A DNA stretch of 22,581 nt from Intoshia linei (Eukaryota; Orthonectida; Rhopaluridae), in NCBI GenBank assembly GCA_001642005.1, contig LWCA01000581.1:1-22581 (forward strand), written 5' to 3'. The position numbers and the translations under genes are program-made. The notes beneath the pieces were generated by a model that saw nothing but the letters and a program-made list of their open reading frames with translations, ran no database searches and was not told the DNA's origin. Below, piece by piece: positions 20,082 to 22,581 of the stretch (positions are counted from its first letter, which is position 1; each line of letters starts with the position of its first letter).

Positions 20082-20087
20082 AATAAA
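20082..20087 (+). terminator. AATAAA polyadenylation signal for TAF1A-like gene
   Basis: AATAAA 45 bases after the stop at 20035-20037. It faces the minus-strand gene whose own signal is about 500 bases away. Confidence 0.45.
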
Positions 20088-20579
20088 TTCTTAACCAATA
20101 ACAAAAATTATAATGTAACCAATAGAACCAACATTTTAAATTACTAAATTTTAGCATTTTCTTATTTTAAAATTCATGGAAACTTTTTTAGAGCATTCAA
20201 AACAATTTAATTACGTTCATAGTTTATAGTAATTTTATTTACCAATATTATGGTAATGTCATTTATATTTCAAAATGTATACACAAAATTAAATTTGCAA
20301 AGTCGTTAAATTAAGCAGCTTTGGAACAAAAAATTTTAAAAAAATCTGAAATTCGGACATTTTTTACCACTATATGTGTTGTATACTTAATATGCAGTAG
20401 TTGGAAAATATAAAAATGCTAACAAATTTCAAATGTTAGCACACGCATAGTGTTAACATACAGTAAAAATTAAATTGATTAAGGCCAAATAGTTATTAAA
20501 TTAATTCACTTCAAAAGAAATATAGAGTAAAGAGTAGACCATTAGTAGTACATTCATAAAGTTAAACAAATAATTTACA
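20088..20579. other. Spacer between convergent genes
   Basis: AT-rich sequence between the two converging 3' ends. It holds a TGCTAACA...TGTTAGCA inverted repeat near 20417-20441 and no coding content. Confidence 0.4.
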
Positions 20580-20585
20580 TTTATT
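20580..20585 (-). terminator. AATAAA polyadenylation signal for LRR gene
   Basis: On the minus strand AATAAA lies 66 bases beyond the stop of the LRR exon, which fits it being the last exon. Confidence 0.45.
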
Positions 20586-20651
20586 AATATAAATTAAATA
20601 TACAAAAACCTCTAGATTTTCCATGTTGGAATAATACTCGATACTTTAATT

Positions 20652-21404
20652 TCATTGAGAATTGTAAAAATAATAGGTAAAGGTTCTACCCTCCTTAAAT
20701 CTAGATCGAATATTCCAGATTTTTTCCCATTCCTTTTTTATAATATATACATCGTTACAAGGTATATATTGAGAAGAAAATACAAACTGATTCAATGGTA
20801 CTGTCGATTGTAATTTAGAAACTAGAGCAATAATAAAATCACGACTATAATGACTTTTATAATTACAATTATCCAACACAAGTTGTTGTAAAAAAGGTAA
20901 TCGATAGCAGCTAAATTTTAAAATTTGAGTAATATTAACCAATTCAATAAACGGACAAGACGACAAATGTAAACATTTTAAATTAAATTTTGGAAATACA
21001 TGCAACATTTTTTCAATGTGAATTGAAGAGAATGGATAATTATTCATTCTTAAATCAATTAAATCAAATCCGGAATCTGCATAATTTTCAAGATTTGATA
21101 ATATTGGTAATATTAAATCATTTGCCAAGTTGCTTATATCCAAAGTGTCGATTTCAAGTTTTGAATAAATTAGACAATTTATAAAGGCTTCGAAATATTT
21201 CCCCGATATCTTATTTTCGCTGATATTTATATAGTGTAGCTTTTTACAGTTTTCAAGTACATTTTTGGTTGTAAATAAATATTCTAATCCACATTTTGAT
21301 ATTTCCAATCTTTCAACATTTGGAAGGAAAGTGAAGGAATTTAATAGATTTTTCATTCCATTATCTCCTATATCCAAGTTTCCATTTAATATTAATATTT
21401 TTAA
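20652..21404 (-). CDS. Leucine-rich-repeat protein, C-terminal exon, TONSL-like
   Basis: Minus-strand exon of 250 codons plus stop. It starts right after a TTTACTAG acceptor; the TAG there is in frame, so coding must begin at that border. Protein starts L-K-I-L-I-L-N-G-N-L-D-I-G-D-N and continues through about seven leucine-rich repeats of the long, ribonuclease-inhibitor-like type (L-E-I-S-K-C-G-L; L-H-Y-I-N-I-S-E-N-K-I; L-D-I-S; L-I-D-L-R-M-N-N; L-K-C-L-H-L-S-S-C; L-Q-Q-L-V-L-D-N-C), then a non-repeat tail with K-K-E-W-E-K-I-W. Repeat order and spacing resemble the C-terminus of TONSL, the MMS22L partner that binds new histones and protects replication forks, but the identity is tentative. 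The gene must continue upstream toward or past the right edge. A candidate preceding exon end lies before a possible 49-nt intron (21405-21453, GTTAAC...CTAG); not confirmed. TAF1A-like gene is convergent. Confidence 0.7.
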   Translation of the reverse strand, partial: LKILILNGNLDIGDNGMKNLLNSFTFLPNVERLEISKCGLEYLFTTKNVLENCKKLHYINISENKISGKYFEAFINCLIYSKLEIDTLDISNLANDLILPILSNLENYADSGFDLIDLRMNNYPFSSIHIEKMLHVFPKFNLKCLHLSSCPFIELVNITQILKFSCYRLPFLQQLVLDNCNYKSHYSRDFIIALVSKLQSTVPLNQFVFSSQYIPCNDVYIIKKEWEKIWNIRSRFKEGRTFTYYFYNSQ

Positions 21405-21485
21405 CTAGTAAATAATAATTATCAAGAGTAATACTGGCTAATTCCTCGTTAACGGATTTTTTTATAAATAATGTATACATTAAAA

Positions 21486-21722
21486 CAGTGGTTCCCGATT
21501 GTAGTCCAAAGTTATATGCCTGGGGTCCGTGAAATTCAAATAAAATATAGAAAAATTTTCATCAACTTTTGATTATTTTTATAGGATAACTAGCTTGGCA
21601 GTTTTGTACTAAATTCTATTATTAACTATTATCAATCCTTTGTTTTGTTAACATTGGCGTAAAGAATTTAAAAACAATTGTTATCCCATTTTTTTAATTT
21701 ATTAGACAGAATGTGTGTATAA
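21486..21722. mobile_element. Transposon end with dispersed repeat B, copy 3
   Basis: Starts CAGTGGTTCCCGATTG, a typical hAT-family terminus, followed by a CCTGGGGTCCGTG block. From about 21615 it matches the middle and 3' part of repeat B (TTAACTATTATCAATCCTTT, GTAAAGAA-x-x-x-AAAAACAATTGT, GACAGAATGTGTGTAT). Compared with copy 1 it lacks the CTTTAAAGGAG to CCGTCAT part. It links repeat B to a hAT-type non-autonomous element. Right terminus not found. Confidence 0.55.
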
Positions 21723-21753
21723 TATTAAAAATAAAGTAAAAACAGTCCAATCC

Positions 21754-22016
21754 TAAAAATTGTCATAAATAGCATAAATTCCAAAAAAATAAAATTAGTC
21801 CAATACTAAAAATTGTCATAAAGGTGTGAGTTTTGGAAATTGAAATTTATATTATTATATGTAAAAATTGTCATAAATAGCATAAATTCCAGAAAAAATA
21901 AAATTAAGAAACCTATTTTGTCATTTTCAATGTGATGACATATATTCAGTATCAATTTAATAAATAAATCCTAAAAATTGTCATAAATAGCATAAATTCC
22001 AGAAAAAATAAAATTA
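21754..22016. repeat. Degenerate 55-bp tandem repeat
   Basis: A 45-bp core (TAAAAATTGTCATAAATAGC, ATAAATTCCAGAAAAAATAA, AATTA) occurs identically at 21862-21906 and 21972-22016, one base shorter at 21754-21797, and truncated at 21807-21822. Starts are spaced 53, 55 and 110 bp, i.e. one or two periods of about 55 bp. Confidence 0.85.
21915..21966. repeat. 52-bp exact repeat, copy 1
   Basis: Identical over 52 bases to 22179-22230, starting ATTTTGTCATTTTCAATGTG. It is interleaved with the 55-bp repeat array, taking the place of one missing core unit. Confidence 0.9.
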
Positions 22017-22178
22017 TAAACTATTGTAGCGTTGCTATAACTTTTACGTGTATATAACATCTGTATCAATATTGACATTGAGACTTCTCAAAGTCACTTT
22101 TACAAATATACTCTGTGAGAAACTTAAATTTATAATTTCTTATTACAAATAAATTATTAGACCTATGTCACTACACAT

Positions 22179-22230
22179 ATTTTGTCATTTTCAATGTGAT
22201 GACATATATTCAGTATCAATTTAATAAATA
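22179..22230. repeat. 52-bp exact repeat, copy 2
   Basis: Direct copy of 21915-21966, 264 bases downstream. Complete identity in this AT-rich, otherwise diverged region points to a recent duplication. Confidence 0.9.
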
Positions 22231-22581
22231 CTTAAAAATACCAATTGTGTATACATAATTAATTGAATCTTCACTTTATAAATATTTCAGTCGAATTTTA
22301 CCATTATTGCAAAGGATTGTAATATCAAAATGATTGATGTTAAAAATTTTTCCATACTTTTGGCCTTTTTTCTTGTGAATGTTACTTTTTTTTTTATCAT
22401 TTTATGATAAATTTGTAACAATTATCAATAAAAAAAATAACGTTTCAGTTAATATAAATTTAATTTTATAAATTCGTTGCTGTAGTGTTAAAATTTGAAG
22501 ATTATAAAAAATGTTTAAAAATTAAAATTAAAAATTGCGAAGGAATGAATTATATAGATTTTCACCCATATGTCTTCATTG
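22231..22581. other. Right edge, no confirmed feature
   Basis: AT-rich with long T and A runs. On the minus strand the last bases read N-E-D-I-W before a GTGAAA donor-like site, which could be the 3' end of an upstream exon of the LRR gene, but the segment is cut by the window edge and too short to judge. Confidence 0.3.

Noticed and set aside
20990-21184. Plus-strand open frame
   Set aside because: Antisense shadow of the LRR exon, whose leucine repeats are clear on the minus strand.
22508-22581. Possible upstream exon end of the LRR gene (N-E-D-I-W before GTGAAA)
   Set aside because: Too short and cut by the window edge; about 100 residues of expected LRR sequence would still be missing between it and 21404.
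1-22581. A novel multi-gene defence, biosynthetic or CRISPR-like system
   Set aside because: This is intron-bearing eukaryotic DNA with unrelated housekeeping-type neighbours; no spaced repeats with unique spacers and no functionally linked cluster were seen.

Overview
The window looks like AT-rich (roughly three-quarters A+T) nuclear DNA of an insect. Genes are split by GT-AG introns, several only 39-45 nt long, and lie among many decayed DNA transposons, a few retroelement remnants and small dispersed repeats. The transposase relics and base composition resemble those of aphids, phylloxerans and adelgids, so a sternorrhynchan hemipteran is my best guess. That is inference; nothing in the window fixes the species. 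Most genes are invisible as single long reading frames and were rebuilt here exon by exon from splice phase and protein similarity recalled from memory.

Layout. 1-850: frameshifted transposase-like pseudogene. 850-3200: no clear gene; two minus-strand open segments could be exons of an unidentified protein, one with a weak mannose-6-phosphate-receptor-homology pattern. 3400-5600: repeats and a minus-strand hAT-like transposase relic. 6203-6598: 3' part (end of TM1 to TM4) of an anion-type Cys-loop ligand-gated channel, apparently disabled by a stop in TM1. 7682-14116: plus-strand calmodulin-like EF-hand gene in five exons, its introns filled with transposons (a 388-bp MITE with 8-bp target duplications, a tandem repeat, and a 2-kb inverted-repeat element carrying a Ty3/Gypsy-like relic with a 121-bp LTR). 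14481-16836: five-exon gene for a 299-residue homolog of human C7orf57. 17627-20037: six-exon gene for a 334-residue protein that aligns with TAF1A, the A subunit of the RNA polymerase I selectivity factor SL1/TIF-IB. 20652-21404, minus strand: last coding exon of a leucine-rich-repeat protein resembling the C-terminus of TONSL, convergent with TAF1A. 21486-22230: transposon end plus local 55-bp and 52-bp repeats, probably inside an intron of that LRR gene.

The three plus-strand genes run head to tail with short intergenic gaps, each followed by an AATAAA signal; the LRR gene faces them. I see no operon-like functional link: calcium sensing, a protein of unknown role, Pol I transcription and (possibly) replication-fork repair are simply neighbours. 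I found no tRNA, rRNA or CRISPR, and no evidence of a novel multi-gene system. The most useful results are the reconstructed split genes, the channel relic and the nested transposons.
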